Part shown: positions 18,685-27,489 of the stretch, in pieces
Layout of the letters: every line of letters begins with the position of its first letter
Numbering within the stretch: position 1 is the first letter of the stretch
NCBI RefSeq assembly: GCF_011947265.1
Contig: NZ_JAATHD010000003.1
Span: 434,001-498,000, forward strand
Direction of reading: 5' to 3'
Length of the DNA stretch: 64,000 nt
From: Paenibacillus sp. HB172176
Lineage (GTDB): Bacteria; Bacillota; Bacilli; Paenibacillales; Paenibacillaceae
Program-made: the position numbers and the translations under genes
Notes under the pieces: model-generated
Told to the model about the DNA's origin: nothing
The model's input: only the letters and a program-made list of their open reading frames with translations
Database searches by the model: none

Positions 18685-20895
18685 ATGTCCATTCACTATC
18701 ATGAAGAGGAAGCGGTCTTTCACTTGCAAGCTTCCAATACGAGTTATGTCATCGGCATTACGAAGCAAGGCTATCTCGCGCATTATTATTGGGGAAGGAA
18801 GATACGAGGCGCGAGCTGGAAGCGCCAGCTTCTGCTTACGAACCGCTCATCCTTCACGCCGAGCACGGATTTGTCGCAGATGGAGCTGTCGCTGGACACT
18901 TTGCCCCAGGAATATCCTTCGTACGGAAGCTCGGATTTCCGGACACCGGCGTTGGAGGCGCAGCACGGCAACGGTTCGTCGATAACGGAGCTCACCTATG
19001 TCTCCCATCGCATCATCGCGGGCAAGCCTGAGCTTGAAGGATTGCCAGCCGTGTACGTCGAGTCTGCGGACGAAGCTCAGACGCTCGAAATTACGATGCG
19101 GGATGCCGTAACCGCTGTTGAGGTGCTGCTGACTTATACGGTATTCGAGAGCTATAATGCGATTACGAGATCGGCCAAAATCATCAATAACGGCTCAGAG
19201 GCCGTGAAGCTGAACCGGGCGCTTAGCGTGAGCGTGGACCTGCCCGGCGATCAATATGAGATGCTGCAGTTATCCGGCGCCTGGGCACGCGAGAGATATG
19301 TGCATAAGAGAGGCCTGGTTCCAGGCATGCAGATGATCGAAAGCCGCAGAGGCTCGAGCAGCCATGTTCAGAACCCGTTCATCGCTTTGCTGGAGAACGG
19401 GTCTACGGAAGAGACGGGCGAGGTATACGGCATCAGTCTGGTGTACAGCGGCAGCTTCATGGCCGGCGTTGAAGTGGATCCCTTTCATACCGCACGGGTG
19501 TTCGCCGGAATCAATGCCTTCGACTTCGAATGGAGGCTGGAGCCGGGAGAGCAATTCCAGACGCCGGAGGCGGTGCTTGTGCACTCGCACGAGGGTCTTG
19601 GCGGGATGTCGAGAAGCTATCATGATTTGTATCGAACAAGATTATGCCGCGGCGCGTTCAGAGACGAGGTTCGCCCTATTCTTATCAACAATTGGGAGGC
19701 GACTTATTTCAACTTCACGGCGGACAAGATTGAAGCAATCGCCCGCGCGGGACAGGAGCTCGGCATTGAGCTGTTCGTGCTCGATGACGGCTGGTTCGGC
19801 AAACGCGACGACGACACGACCTCGCTTGGCGATTGGTTCGTGGATCGGAACAAGCTGCCGAGAGGCCTTGAGGATCTGGTTGGCCGGGTGAAGGCAAGCG
19901 GCATGCAATTCGGCTTATGGTTCGAGCCGGAGATGATCTCGCCCGACAGCGAGTTGTATCGCGAGCATCCGGATTGGTGCCTGCATGTGGAGGGAAGAAG
20001 AAGAACGCAAGCAAGACAGCAGCTTATCCTGGACCTGTCCAGGAAGGATGTTCAGGATCACCTGGTAGCGGTTATCTCCGATGTGCTGTCCAGTGCGCCG
20101 ATTACCTATGTGAAATGGGATATGAACCGGAATATGACGGAGATCGGCTCGGCTCTTCTGCCGGCGGAGCGTCAGCGCGAGACGGCGCATCGCTATATGC
20201 TCGGCCTCTATGAGGTGTTGGAGAGGATTACCTCTGCCTTCCCGCATATTCTGTTCGAGAGCTGCTCGGGCGGCGGCGGACGCTTCGATCCGGGCATGCT
20301 CTATTATATGCCGCAAACCTGGACGAGCGATAATACCGATGCGGTCTGCAGATTGAAAATCCAATATGGCACGAGCATCGTATACCCCGTCTCTTCGATG
20401 GGCTCGCATGTGTCCGCGGTGCCGAATCATCAAGTCGAACGAGTGACCTCGCTTGATACGAGGGGCAATGTGGCATTGTCCGGCAACTTTGGCTACGAGC
20501 TGGACCTGACGACCTTCACCCCCGAGGAGAAGGAATTGGCCAGAAAACAGATTGCGCTCTACAAAGAGGTTCGGCCTTTGGTTCAGCAAGGCGATTTCTA
20601 CCGTTTGCTCAGTCCGTTCGAGGGCAATGACACGGCCTGGATGTTCGTGTCCAAGAATCGCTCGGAGGCGTTCATCTTCTACGCAACCGTCCTTCAAGAG
20701 CCGAATGCTCCGCTTGGCAAATTCCGCCTCCAAGGACTTGATCCGCAGCGCGATTACGTGCTGCAAGGAGAGGCTGCCGAGGTTGAGGAGCAGTCTGTAT
20801 TCGGCGGAGATGAACTGATGTACGCGGGTCTGGCCAAACCGCAGTTCCATGGGGATTTTTCCTCCAGGGTTTATTATTTCCGCACCGCGAAATAG
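18685..20895 (+). CDS. Alpha-galactosidase, GH36
   Basis: A 736-residue GH36 enzyme of usual bacterial length. An N-terminal beta-supersandwich leads to a TIM barrel with LFVLDDGWFGKRDDD, the nucleophile D479 in YVKWDMNRNMT, CSGGGGRFDPG, and the acid/base D549 in TSDNTDAV. It hydrolyses terminal alpha-1,6-galactose from melibiose, raffinose or galactomannan oligosaccharides. No signal peptide, so it works on imported sugars. GGGGAGG precedes the ATG. Under control of the LacI-type regulator just upstream; no transporter is linked, so uptake must rely on another locus. Closed by a strong terminator. Confidence 0.95.
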   Translation: MSIHYHEEEAVFHLQASNTSYVIGITKQGYLAHYYWGRKIRGASWKRQLLLTNRSSFTPSTDLSQMELSLDTLPQEYPSYGSSDFRTPALEAQHGNGSSITELTYVSHRIIAGKPELEGLPAVYVESADEAQTLEITMRDAVTAVEVLLTYTVFESYNAITRSAKIINNGSEAVKLNRALSVSVDLPGDQYEMLQLSGAWARERYVHKRGLVPGMQMIESRRGSSSHVQNPFIALLENGSTEETGEVYGISLVYSGSFMAGVEVDPFHTARVFAGINAFDFEWRLEPGEQFQTPEAVLVHSHEGLGGMSRSYHDLYRTRLCRGAFRDEVRPILINNWEATYFNFTADKIEAIARAGQELGIELFVLDDGWFGKRDDDTTSLGDWFVDRNKLPRGLEDLVGRVKASGMQFGLWFEPEMISPDSELYREHPDWCLHVEGRRRTQARQQLILDLSRKDVQDHLVAVISDVLSSAPITYVKWDMNRNMTEIGSALLPAERQRETAHRYMLGLYEVLERITSAFPHILFESCSGGGGRFDPGMLYYMPQTWTSDNTDAVCRLKIQYGTSIVYPVSSMGSHVSAVPNHQVERVTSLDTRGNVALSGNFGYELDLTTFTPEEKELARKQIALYKEVRPLVQQGDFYRLLSPFEGNDTAWMFVSKNRSEAFIFYATVLQEPNAPLGKFRLQGLDPQRDYVLQGEAAEVEEQSVFGGDELMYAGLAKPQFHGDFSSRVYYFRTAK

Positions 20896-20918
20896 CCGGA
20901 GACGGAGATTTGCAATCG

Positions 20919-20968
20919 AAAGCGAAAGAAGAGCATGCTTGCTCAGAGCATGCTCTTCTTTCGCTTTT
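20919..20968 (+). terminator. Terminator of the alpha-galactosidase operon
   Basis: A perfect stem of about 20 bp (20919-20939 paired with 20947-20966) around a seven-base loop and ending in CTTTT. Confidence 0.9.
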
Positions 20969-21011
20969 CAAATCGATGCGATATGATTAGGAGGATCGCA
21001 TACCCGCTTTT

Positions 21012-21737
21012 TTGCTGAGCATAGAAAGGATGGTTCATCTGATTTCGTGGTTTCGCACGACTCTATTATTGTTCGCCGTTCTCGTCTTAACGAGATTCAT
21101 CCCCTTCTCTTCCTTCTTCCGCAACGTGAACACATTGGTGCACGAGCTTTCTCATGCCGCGGCGGCGCTGCTGCTTCAAGGAAAGGTGATGGAGATCCAT
21201 CTCTACGGGGATCAGAGCGGCGTTACCTATACTCAGCTGACCGAAGGGTGGTCGATCGTTCCCGTTGCTTCCGCAGGCTATATCGGGGCGGCGCTATTCT
21301 CCGCTATGCTGTTCGCGCTTTATGCCCGCGGCCAAGAAAAGCTTGGCTTGATCATCATCGCTTTGCTTGCCGGCATTGCGTTAATTTTATTTGTGAGGAA
21401 TGGATACGGCGCCGCGTGGTGCGCGGGCTTTACCGTTATTACAGGCTTAGTCGCTCTGCTCGCGCCAAGATGGGCGCAGAAGGTTTATTATTTGCTTCTT
21501 GCTTTTCTCTGTTTGGTGGAATCCGTCGTTTCCTCCTTCGTCATCGCCTATCTCGCGGCGCTTCAACCTTATTCGGCAGGTGACGCGACCAGCCTGGATT
21601 TGGCGACGGGCATCCCGGCCATCGTATGGGCGCTGGCTTTCCTTGTTATTGCTCTGGTCTGCTTCAAATCAGCGATGGGACGATTGTTTCGAGGAGGCAA
21701 GCGGGAGACTGAGAGACAGAATGAAACTACTTTGTAA
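21012..21737 (+). CDS. M50-like membrane metalloprotease family protein
   Basis: A 241-residue membrane protein with about six hydrophobic segments. Near residue 44, VHELSHAAAALL carries the HExxH zinc motif, and TRFIPFSSFFRNVNTLVHE before it is typical of the M50B-like family of Bacillales. A second motif (NGYGAAWCAGF) follows near residue 130. Substrate unknown; the family may act in regulated intramembrane proteolysis or be inactive. The start is unclear: AGGAGG at 20989-20994 is well spaced only for a non-standard ATA at 21000, whereas TTG 21012 is 17 bases away and ATG 21030 farther still. Confidence 0.7.
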   Translation: MLSIERMVHLISWFRTTLLLFAVLVLTRFIPFSSFFRNVNTLVHELSHAAAALLLQGKVMEIHLYGDQSGVTYTQLTEGWSIVPVASAGYIGAALFSAMLFALYARGQEKLGLIIIALLAGIALILFVRNGYGAAWCAGFTVITGLVALLAPRWAQKVYYLLLAFLCLVESVVSSFVIAYLAALQPYSAGDATSLDLATGIPAIVWALAFLVIALVCFKSAMGRLFRGGKRETERQNETTL

Positions 21738-21845
21738 ATAGGATAGTGCGACCTTGGCGCGTTGCTGAAGCCGGAGACCGTTTCACTGGAGGATGGAATG
21801 AAAACCATCGAAGTCGATATTGTGCAAAATATTGCGGATGAAACA

Positions 21846-21877
21846 AACAGCGCCCCTTTCAGCTGAGGGGCGCTGTT
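21846..21877 (-). terminator. Terminator of the psp operon
   Basis: An 11-bp stem AACAGCGCCCC/GGGGCGCTGTT; on the minus strand it is followed by TGTTTC, fitting termination of pspA transcription. Confidence 0.82.
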
Positions 21878-21915
21878 CTATATGAAAGCCAAGCAAGCTT
21901 AGCTGGCTTTGTTGC

Positions 21916-22590
21916 TTAGCTGCCGGATTTCTTGGCAAGAAGCTGCTTATATTGCTCTTCGACAAGAGCGTTGCGCTGTTCCGAGCGAAGATCATGCGGA
22001 GCGAAGCTTGAGTAAGCTCCTTGCGAAGTACGCGCAAGCTCCCGCTGCGCTTCCATCTCCATCACCTTCTGTTCGATGCGTTCAAACCCCTTGGTCGCAG
22101 CTCCTGCTTGCAGACCGTGGACGGAGCTTGAATAGCTCCCAGTACTGCCTCCTGTGCGTCTCATTCTGGCAAGAAGCTCCTCGCGCTTCTCTTGCAGCTT
22201 CTGCTTCTCCGCTCGCAAAGAATCAATATGCAGTTCAAGCTCCAGCGTTGCTTTCTTTGCAAGCTCGCGAAGCTTGGAGGCTTCCTCGGCTTGCTCCAGG
22301 TAGAGAAGCTTTGCTTCGAGAGCCGCCCTTGCTTCAACCTCGCGCTCTTCGGCAGCGGCTTGCTCTGCCTTGCTCTCATAATGCGCGGCTCCGGCGCTCG
22401 CTTCATCATATTTCGAAACAAACATACGCTCCTGAGCTTGCTGCTGCGCCAAGCTTCGTTCAGCCTTCATAATTTCCTCGTCCAAATCTCTCAAATAGTG
22501 ATTAAGCATCATAACCGGATTTTCAACTTTATCCAGCATTTCATTAGCAGCTGCCTTCGTCATATGAATCATGCGTTCCAGAATACCCAT
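21916..22590 (-). CDS. pspA: PspA/IM30-family membrane-stress protein
   Basis: A 224-residue, almost wholly alpha-helical coiled-coil protein. The N-terminal amphipathic helix (GILERMIHMTKAAANEMLDK) and the family segment ENPVMMLNHYLRDLDEEIMKAERSLA define PspA/IM30 proteins (LiaH-like in Bacillus). They assemble on the inner membrane face as ESCRT-III-like rods and protect damaged membranes. The gene lies 24 bases behind the PspC-domain gene on the same strand, so they form one envelope-stress operon. No LiaRS genes are present in the window. Confidence 0.92.
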   Translation of the reverse strand: MGILERMIHMTKAAANEMLDKVENPVMMLNHYLRDLDEEIMKAERSLAQQQAQERMFVSKYDEASAGAAHYESKAEQAAAEEREVEARAALEAKLLYLEQAEEASKLRELAKKATLELELHIDSLRAEKQKLQEKREELLARMRRTGGSTGSYSSSVHGLQAGAATKGFERIEQKVMEMEAQRELARTSQGAYSSFAPHDLRSEQRNALVEEQYKQLLAKKSGS

Positions 22591-22614
22591 CTTGTCATCT
22601 CTCCCTTAATCAAA

Positions 22615-22848
22615 TTAGTAGTTGTAGTGGTTGGAATAATGAAAATCATGCTCGCTTGCCTTCGGAACAAATATGGAAGCGGCAATGTAAATCAAGAGCA
22701 CTGCCCCGAAGCTGAAAAATGCGGTAATGACCACGAGCAATCGAATAATCGTAGAATCAATGCCAAGCCATTGCCCGATGCCGCCGCATAATCCCGAGAA
22801 CTTATGATCCGTTGTTGATCGAAATAATTTTTTCATTTTTTCAAACAT
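22615..22848 (-). CDS. pspC: PspC-domain membrane protein
   Basis: A 77-residue PspC-domain protein. HKFSGLCGGIGQWLGIDSTI is the family signature, followed by one transmembrane segment (LLVVITAFFSFGAVLLIYIA) and a His/Tyr-rich tail (HDFHYSNHYNY). Such proteins pair with PspA in membrane-stress systems. The start may be the ATG at 22848 or the one four codons later; AAAGG lies directly before the first, too close, and 12 bases before the second. Confidence 0.87.
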   Translation of the reverse strand: MFEKMKKLFRSTTDHKFSGLCGGIGQWLGIDSTIIRLLVVITAFFSFGAVLLIYIAASIFVPKASEHDFHYSNHYNY

Positions 22849-22933
22849 CCTTTCGTGTGTCTCGCTTATGTCCTTATTCTACCTGCTGATGCTTCCGCTC
22901 GTAACGGTCCCCGGTCTATTCTTGCTACTGGTC

Positions 22934-23098
22934 TTAAGGCGGGGAAGCGCTCCGACGGCGGGCGGGGGTTGCGGATTTGAGACGGATGTATCTCTCCACA
23001 GCCAGATAAGCAACAATTAATTGGAAGGATATGTTGACGGTAGCGACGGAAGGCAGGGTTGCCGAATTGCTTGTCATGCTTGTCAAACTAGTCCGCAT
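22934..23098 (-). CDS. Possible small protein between pspC and ydcC
   Basis: An open frame of 54 codons in the otherwise empty 316-base gap 22849-23165. It has a hydrophobic middle (VNISFQLIVAYLAVERYIRL) and a basic end (KSATPARRRSASPP). GAGGGAAC lies about 10 bases before the ATG. The amphipathic/hydrophobic pattern is protein-like but the assignment rests on little; the rest of the gap shows no further structure. Confidence 0.3.
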   Translation of the reverse strand: MRTSLTSMTSNSATLPSVATVNISFQLIVAYLAVERYIRLKSATPARRRSASPP

Positions 23099-23165
23099 AA
23101 ATGGTCAAGTTCCCTCATAGACATGTTATCAGCCAGTAAAAACATTGTGCAGAGGGGATGATTTC

Positions 23166-24383
23166 ATGCGTCGCATGGGATGGACCGCGGCAATCTTTAT
23201 GTGTTTCACACTCATATTGTCCGCTTGCGGTACGAAGAACGCCGAGTCCGTTGTGAAGGATCTCGACAAGGTTGTCAGCAACATGGAAAGCTATCAAGGA
23301 AGCGGCACAATGACGCTTCATACCGGTCAGCAGCCGCTGGAATATCAAGTGGAGGTATCCTATCAGAAGCCTTCCTTCTACCGCATCAAGCTGACGAATG
23401 AAGCGAAGGATATTACGCAAATCGTGCTGCGCAATGACGAAGGCGTGTTCGTGCTTACGCCGAAGCTCAATAAAGTCTTCCGCTTCCAAAGCGACTGGCC
23501 GCAGAATCAAGGACAGGTCTATCTCTATCAGACGTTGATTCAGAGCATTCTGGTGGACGGCTCGAGACAGTTCGCCGCCGAGGACAACGCCTATGTATTC
23601 GACGTTATGGCCAATTACAACAACGGAACGTTGGCAAGACAGAAAATATGGCTGAACAAATCCGATCTGAGTCCGATGCAGGTTGAGGTGAGCGATACGA
23701 ATGCGGCGGTGATGGTCGATGTGAAATTCGATTCGTTCAAATTCGGGCCGAAATTCGAAGACAGCGTATTTGAGACCGAAGCGAACATGAAGGCTTCCCA
23801 GTCGAATGCAGAAGAGCCTGATGACCAAGAAACCATGGCAACTCCTGAGCAGAATAATGGCGGGGTTGCATCGCAGGATGACGAGGGCGCTGTCAGCGGA
23901 GACGACGATGCGGTCGGCAATGATCAAAATAGCGACGACGGCACAGGCAGCAATCCGGATGACGACGCGGCGGCTTCACCGGATGACGACGGCGTCGAGC
24001 AAGGGGATGACGCTTCTGCAAGTCTGGAAGATATCGATTCCAGTCCGTTCATCGCTTACGGTCCTTCTTATTTGCCGGAAGGCGTATCCCAGAAAGATAT
24101 GACCGATATTGTATTCGGCGGAAACAAAGGCGTGATGACGCGCTTCGACGGCATCTACAGCTATACGCTTATTCAGACTCAGCCGAAGGATAAAGCATCC
24201 TCGCTAGTGCCGGGCCTGATGGTCAATGTCGGTTCCTCGGTAGGGGAGATTACGGCTGGAGACGAGCTTCAAACTTTAACATGGATTTATCAGGGCAATG
24301 AATTCAAGCTGTCCAGCGGAAACCTTCCGGAGTCGGAGATGATCAAGGTTGCTCAGTCAGTTCTTGGCGAAATTGACAAATAG
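23166..24383 (+). CDS. ydcC: YdcC/LolA-like sporulation lipoprotein with an Asp-rich insert
   Basis: A 405-residue lipoprotein. The signal peptide ends in LSAC, followed by a LolA-like beta sheet (SYQGSGTMTLHTGQQPLEYQ; KPSFYRIKLTNE). It corresponds to B. subtilis YdcC, a sigma-E-controlled sporulation gene located just before alr, as here. Between about residues 210 and 290 there is an extreme acidic low-complexity insert (repeated DDD, GDDD, PDDD) that standard YdcC does not need. The C-terminal third resumes a folded domain (FIAYGPSYLPEGV). ATG 23166 has AGAGGGG seven bases before it. Confidence 0.8.
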   Translation: MRRMGWTAAIFMCFTLILSACGTKNAESVVKDLDKVVSNMESYQGSGTMTLHTGQQPLEYQVEVSYQKPSFYRIKLTNEAKDITQIVLRNDEGVFVLTPKLNKVFRFQSDWPQNQGQVYLYQTLIQSILVDGSRQFAAEDNAYVFDVMANYNNGTLARQKIWLNKSDLSPMQVEVSDTNAAVMVDVKFDSFKFGPKFEDSVFETEANMKASQSNAEEPDDQETMATPEQNNGGVASQDDEGAVSGDDDAVGNDQNSDDGTGSNPDDDAAASPDDDGVEQGDDASASLEDIDSSPFIAYGPSYLPEGVSQKDMTDIVFGGNKGVMTRFDGIYSYTLIQTQPKDKASSLVPGLMVNVGSSVGEITAGDELQTLTWIYQGNEFKLSSGNLPESEMIKVAQSVLGEIDK

Positions 24384-24527
24384 ATCCGCGGTCTGCGCAA
24401 TTTCCAAGACGTGCTAGCTGAATCTAAAGCTCATTTCATTGACAGTCCCCGCAGCAACGTTTAACATTGAACTATTAGTGTTTGCCGCTCGGACTGCAGG
24501 TGTGATGAGAAGAAGAAGGTGACCGAC

Positions 24528-25733
24528 TTGGATTCGTATTACCGCCCGACATGGGCAGAGATATCGCTTGATGCATTGCGCTCCAATCTGCATCGGGTTC
24601 GCGCGACCTTGCCGAAGGAATGCAAGCTTATGGCATCGGTCAAAGCAAATGCTTATGGACACGGAGCAATCGAAATTGCAGAGGCGGCTGAACGCTTCGG
24701 TGTGGATTATCTGGGCGTCGCCTTTCTGGACGAGGCGCTCCAGCTGCGAAAAGCCGGCATTCAGTCGCCTGTTCTCGTGCTTGGCTACGTTCCCGCTGAA
24801 GCTCTGGAGCTTGCACGCGAACATCATATAACGATCAGTCTGTTCCGAGAGGATGTGCTTGCCGCGGCAGCCGCGCTTCCTGATCGGGGAGACCTTGCGA
24901 GATTGAAGGTTCATATTAAGCTGGATACGGGCATGGGCCGGCTTGGCGTGCTCGGATTCGACGAGTCCATCTCTTTCATTGAACGTGCGCTTGGCAACGA
25001 CAGGCTGGAGGTGGAGGGCTTGTTCACTCATTATGCGAGAGCGGATGAGGAAGACAAGAGCTATACGAAGCTGCAATACGATCGGTTCTCGGAGATCGTA
25101 GAAGCTGTGAAGCGCAATGGCTGGGAGATACCGATTATTCATGCCGCCAACAGCGCCGCAGGATTGGATACGCCGCAGTGGGCGGGCAACATGGTTCGTC
25201 TGGGCATTAGCATGTACGGCTTGTATCCGTCTCGCGAGGTGAATCCCGATAAGGTCAAGCTGCAGCCGCTGCTGACGCTGAAGACAACGGTTGTTCATGT
25301 GAAGACCGCGCCGCCCCATTGGGGAATCAGCTATGGCTCACGCTATGTTACGAAGACCGATGAGCGGATTGGAACGCTTCCGATCGGATATGCGGACGGA
25401 TACAGCCGGATGCTGACCGGCAAGGCGCATGGCTTGATAAGAGGACGAAAGCTTCCCATACTGGGAACGATCTGCATGGATCAATGCATGATCGCCCTTG
25501 AGGACGATAACGGGATTTCTCCGCCGGTCGAAGCGGGAGAAGAAGTAGTGCTGATTGGCGAACAGAATGGAAACGTCATAGCCGTCGAAGAAATCGCGGA
25601 TCAACTGGGAACGATTAATTATGAAGCGATATGCATGTTGGCAGCGCGGGTTCCACGTGTCTACCGAGAAAACGGCCTCATCACCAGCTCCCGAAATGCA
25701 TTGCACATTCAGAACTCACAATCGGGAAACTGA
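24528..25733 (+). CDS. alr: Alanine racemase
   Basis: A 401-residue fold-type III PLP enzyme. The PLP lysine is K39 in SVKANAYGHGA, and the second catalytic base Tyr lies in GISYGSRYVT. VHIKLDTGMGRLGV and LPIGYADGYSR are further conserved elements. It interconverts L- and D-alanine for peptidoglycan. TTG 24528 has AGAAGG about nine bases upstream and is preferred to GTG 24519, which overlaps that site. The order ydcC-alr-ndoAI-ndoA is the same as in B. subtilis. Confidence 0.96.
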   Translation: MDSYYRPTWAEISLDALRSNLHRVRATLPKECKLMASVKANAYGHGAIEIAEAAERFGVDYLGVAFLDEALQLRKAGIQSPVLVLGYVPAEALELAREHHITISLFREDVLAAAAALPDRGDLARLKVHIKLDTGMGRLGVLGFDESISFIERALGNDRLEVEGLFTHYARADEEDKSYTKLQYDRFSEIVEAVKRNGWEIPIIHAANSAAGLDTPQWAGNMVRLGISMYGLYPSREVNPDKVKLQPLLTLKTTVVHVKTAPPHWGISYGSRYVTKTDERIGTLPIGYADGYSRMLTGKAHGLIRGRKLPILGTICMDQCMIALEDDNGISPPVEAGEEVVLIGEQNGNVIAVEEIADQLGTINYEAICMLAARVPRVYRENGLITSSRNALHIQNSQSGN

Positions 25734-25934
25734 TCGACATTTATTTTGCAGCAATAGAGGAAATTGACGGTAATTGCACGAATATAGATAGTTGGATGAG
25801 CTGCGAAATTCAGCATATATCCTATGTAGCATATTTGATATACGGACATCATAGATATGTTGAAGTATAGGAGCAGCGTTTTTTTGTCATAATGTGTAAT
25901 GAGGGATTGGAAAAGTTTTGGGGGTGCGAGTTCG

Positions 25935-26216
25935 GTGGCCAATGTGCATAATACGAAAAGGATCATGATTAGCTTGCCCGATCAGCTTCTTGAAGAGGTC
26001 GATGGAATCGTTGCCAAGGAGAATTCCAACCGCAGCGAGTTTATTAGGCAGGCCATGAAGCTTTATCTCGTGGAACGAAAAAAACGTCAAATTCGGGAAT
26101 CCATGCAACGCGGCTACATGGAAATGGCGAAAATTAACCTGAATATGGCCTCGGAAGCTTTTCAAGCGGAGGAAGAAGCGGAACATACGTTGGGTCGTCT
26201 TGTTAGCGGGGTGTAG
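25935..26216 (+). CDS. ndoAI: Antitoxin NdoAI (EndB), ribbon-helix-helix
   Basis: A 93-residue antitoxin. The N-terminal ribbon-helix-helix (KRIMISLPDQLLEEVDGIV, then NRSEFIRQAMKLYL) binds operator DNA, and the conserved RRGYMEMAKINLNMASE-like stretch (here RGYMEMAKINLNMASEAF) and LVSG end match B. subtilis NdoAI, which binds and blocks the NdoA RNase. GTG 25935 follows GGGGGTG; the ATG at 25899 has no site. Four bases separate it from ndoA. Confidence 0.92.
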   Translation: MANVHNTKRIMISLPDQLLEEVDGIVAKENSNRSEFIRQAMKLYLVERKKRQIRESMQRGYMEMAKINLNMASEAFQAEEEAEHTLGRLVSGV

Positions 26217-26219
26217 AGC

Positions 26220-26570
26220 TTGATTGTAAAACGCGGAGATGTATTTTTTGCTGATTTGTCGCCAGTCGTAGGATCCGAACAGGGAGGAGTCCGTCCGGTG
26301 CTCGTTATTCAGAATGATATCGGCAACCGCTTCAGTCCGACCGTTATCGTAGCGGCAATTACGGCTCAGATCCAGAAGGCCAAGCTGCCGACGCATGTGG
26401 AGATGGATGCCGCTACTCATGGCTTTGATCGTGATTCCGTCGTACTGCTGGAGCAAATTCGTACGATTGACAAACAACGGCTAACGGACAAAATAACGCA
26501 TTTGGACGATGAAACGATGCGTAAAGTGGATGATGCCTTGCTCATTAGCGTAGGCTTAATTGACTTTTAA
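26220..26570 (+). CDS. ndoA: Endoribonuclease toxin NdoA (MazF family)
   Basis: A 116-residue MazF-type mRNA interferase of normal length. [20 protein letters not shown] and [20 protein letters not shown] hold the RNA-binding and catalytic Arg/Thr, and [13 protein letters not shown] is the family's third motif. B. subtilis NdoA cuts UACAU; high identity suggests the same here. TTG start with GCGGGGTG nine bases before. Forms a toxin-antitoxin pair with NdoAI in the conserved alr neighbourhood. Confidence 0.95.
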   Translation: MIVKRGDVFFADLSPVVGSEQGGVRPVLVIQNDIGNRFSPTVIVAAITAQIQKAKLPTHVEMDAATHGFDRDSVVLLEQIRTIDKQRLTDKITHLDDETMRKVDDALLISVGLIDF

Positions 26571-26660
26571 ATCCAAAAAGGGATAGACAATTTGAGTTCA
26601 TTTTGCTATTATAGGCTCAATTGGAATTCGAAATCATAAATCAAGAGCATCTCTTTTGCG

Positions 26661-26714
26661 AAGAACGCAAGCAGAGCTTCGGCATAGGCCGAAGCCCGAC
26701 TTGCGTTCTTTTTT
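26661..26714 (+). terminator. Terminator of the ydcC-alr-ndoA block
   Basis: An outer stem AAGAACGCAAG/CTTGCGTTCTT with an inner GCTTCGGC/GCCGAAGC hairpin, followed by TTTTTTG. It separates ndoA from the Tad-like operon. Confidence 0.9.
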
Positions 26715-26736
26715 GTATGCTCGGTAAGGAGCACTC

Positions 26737-27489
26737 ATGAACAGAAGACGGAATATCTGGTTAAGCTTTATTGCCGCAATGCTGTCGGCGGCGATTGTCT
26801 ACGGACTATATCAACTGCAACGGCAGCAGATTGAAAGACAGATGACGATTGAGGTCGTCGTTCCGAAGAGATTCATTTCGGCCGGCGAGCATATCAAGGC
26901 ATCGGATCTGGCGTTGGCAGGACTTCCGTCAAACGCCGTATTGCCCGATATGATCAGGGATGCGGGAGAAATCATCGGCAAGGAGGCGGCGATGCCGATG
27001 GGAAGCGGCGAACCCGTGCTGAGCTGGAAATTCAATGAATACGGGCTGCAGCCGAGCGCGCTGCAATCCACTTTCCAAATTCCAAAGGACTACATCAGGT
27101 CGATCTCCAACGGCATTCGCGCCGGGGACCGCATCCGCGTGTACATATCCAGCGAATCGGGAAGCTCCGGAAGACTGTTCCAGGAGTCGGTCGTGGTCGC
27201 CTCGGTGAAGAGCTCCGGAAACCTGGAGATTGACAATATGGAGCAATCGCATCTCATGTCGCTCGCGGAAGGCAATAAGGAGGAGATGTACGCATCGAGA
27301 AGAGACGCAAACGGCAATATCGAATATATCAATCTGAATCTGACAGAAGAGCAATGGCTGCAAATCGACAGCTTGTGCAAGGGCGGCGAAGCCAAGCTCG
27401 TCATTGCTTATAGTCCCGAATCCTTTAGCATCATTGGCGAAGAAGATCAAGCTGGATCGGACAGCGGCAAGGAAGGTGGATTGAATTGA
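26737..27489 (+). CDS. SAF-domain protein, CpaB/RcpC-like
   Basis: A 250-residue membrane-anchored protein, first gene of a Tad-like operon. One N-terminal transmembrane segment (WLSFIAAMLSAAIVYGLY) is followed by a SAF domain (VVVPKRFISAGEHIKASDLALAGLPSN) like Flp-pilus CpaB/RcpC, which sits at the outer face of the membrane. GTAAGGAG precedes the ATG. The C-terminal domain is as in CpaB-like proteins of Firmicutes and shows no secretin-binding extension, consistent with a monoderm cell. The next gene's TTG start overlaps the end. Confidence 0.8.
   Translation: MNRRRNIWLSFIAAMLSAAIVYGLYQLQRQQIERQMTIEVVVPKRFISAGEHIKASDLALAGLPSNAVLPDMIRDAGEIIGKEAAMPMGSGEPVLSWKFNEYGLQPSALQSTFQIPKDYIRSISNGIRAGDRIRVYISSESGSSGRLFQESVVVASVKSSGNLEIDNMEQSHLMSLAEGNKEEMYASRRDANGNIEYINLNLTEEQWLQIDSLCKGGEAKLVIAYSPESFSIIGEEDQAGSDSGKEGGLN

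Noticed and set aside
19915..20850. 311-codon frame antisense to the alpha-galactosidase
   Set aside because: Covers the catalytic core of GH36 in reverse; no own signals.
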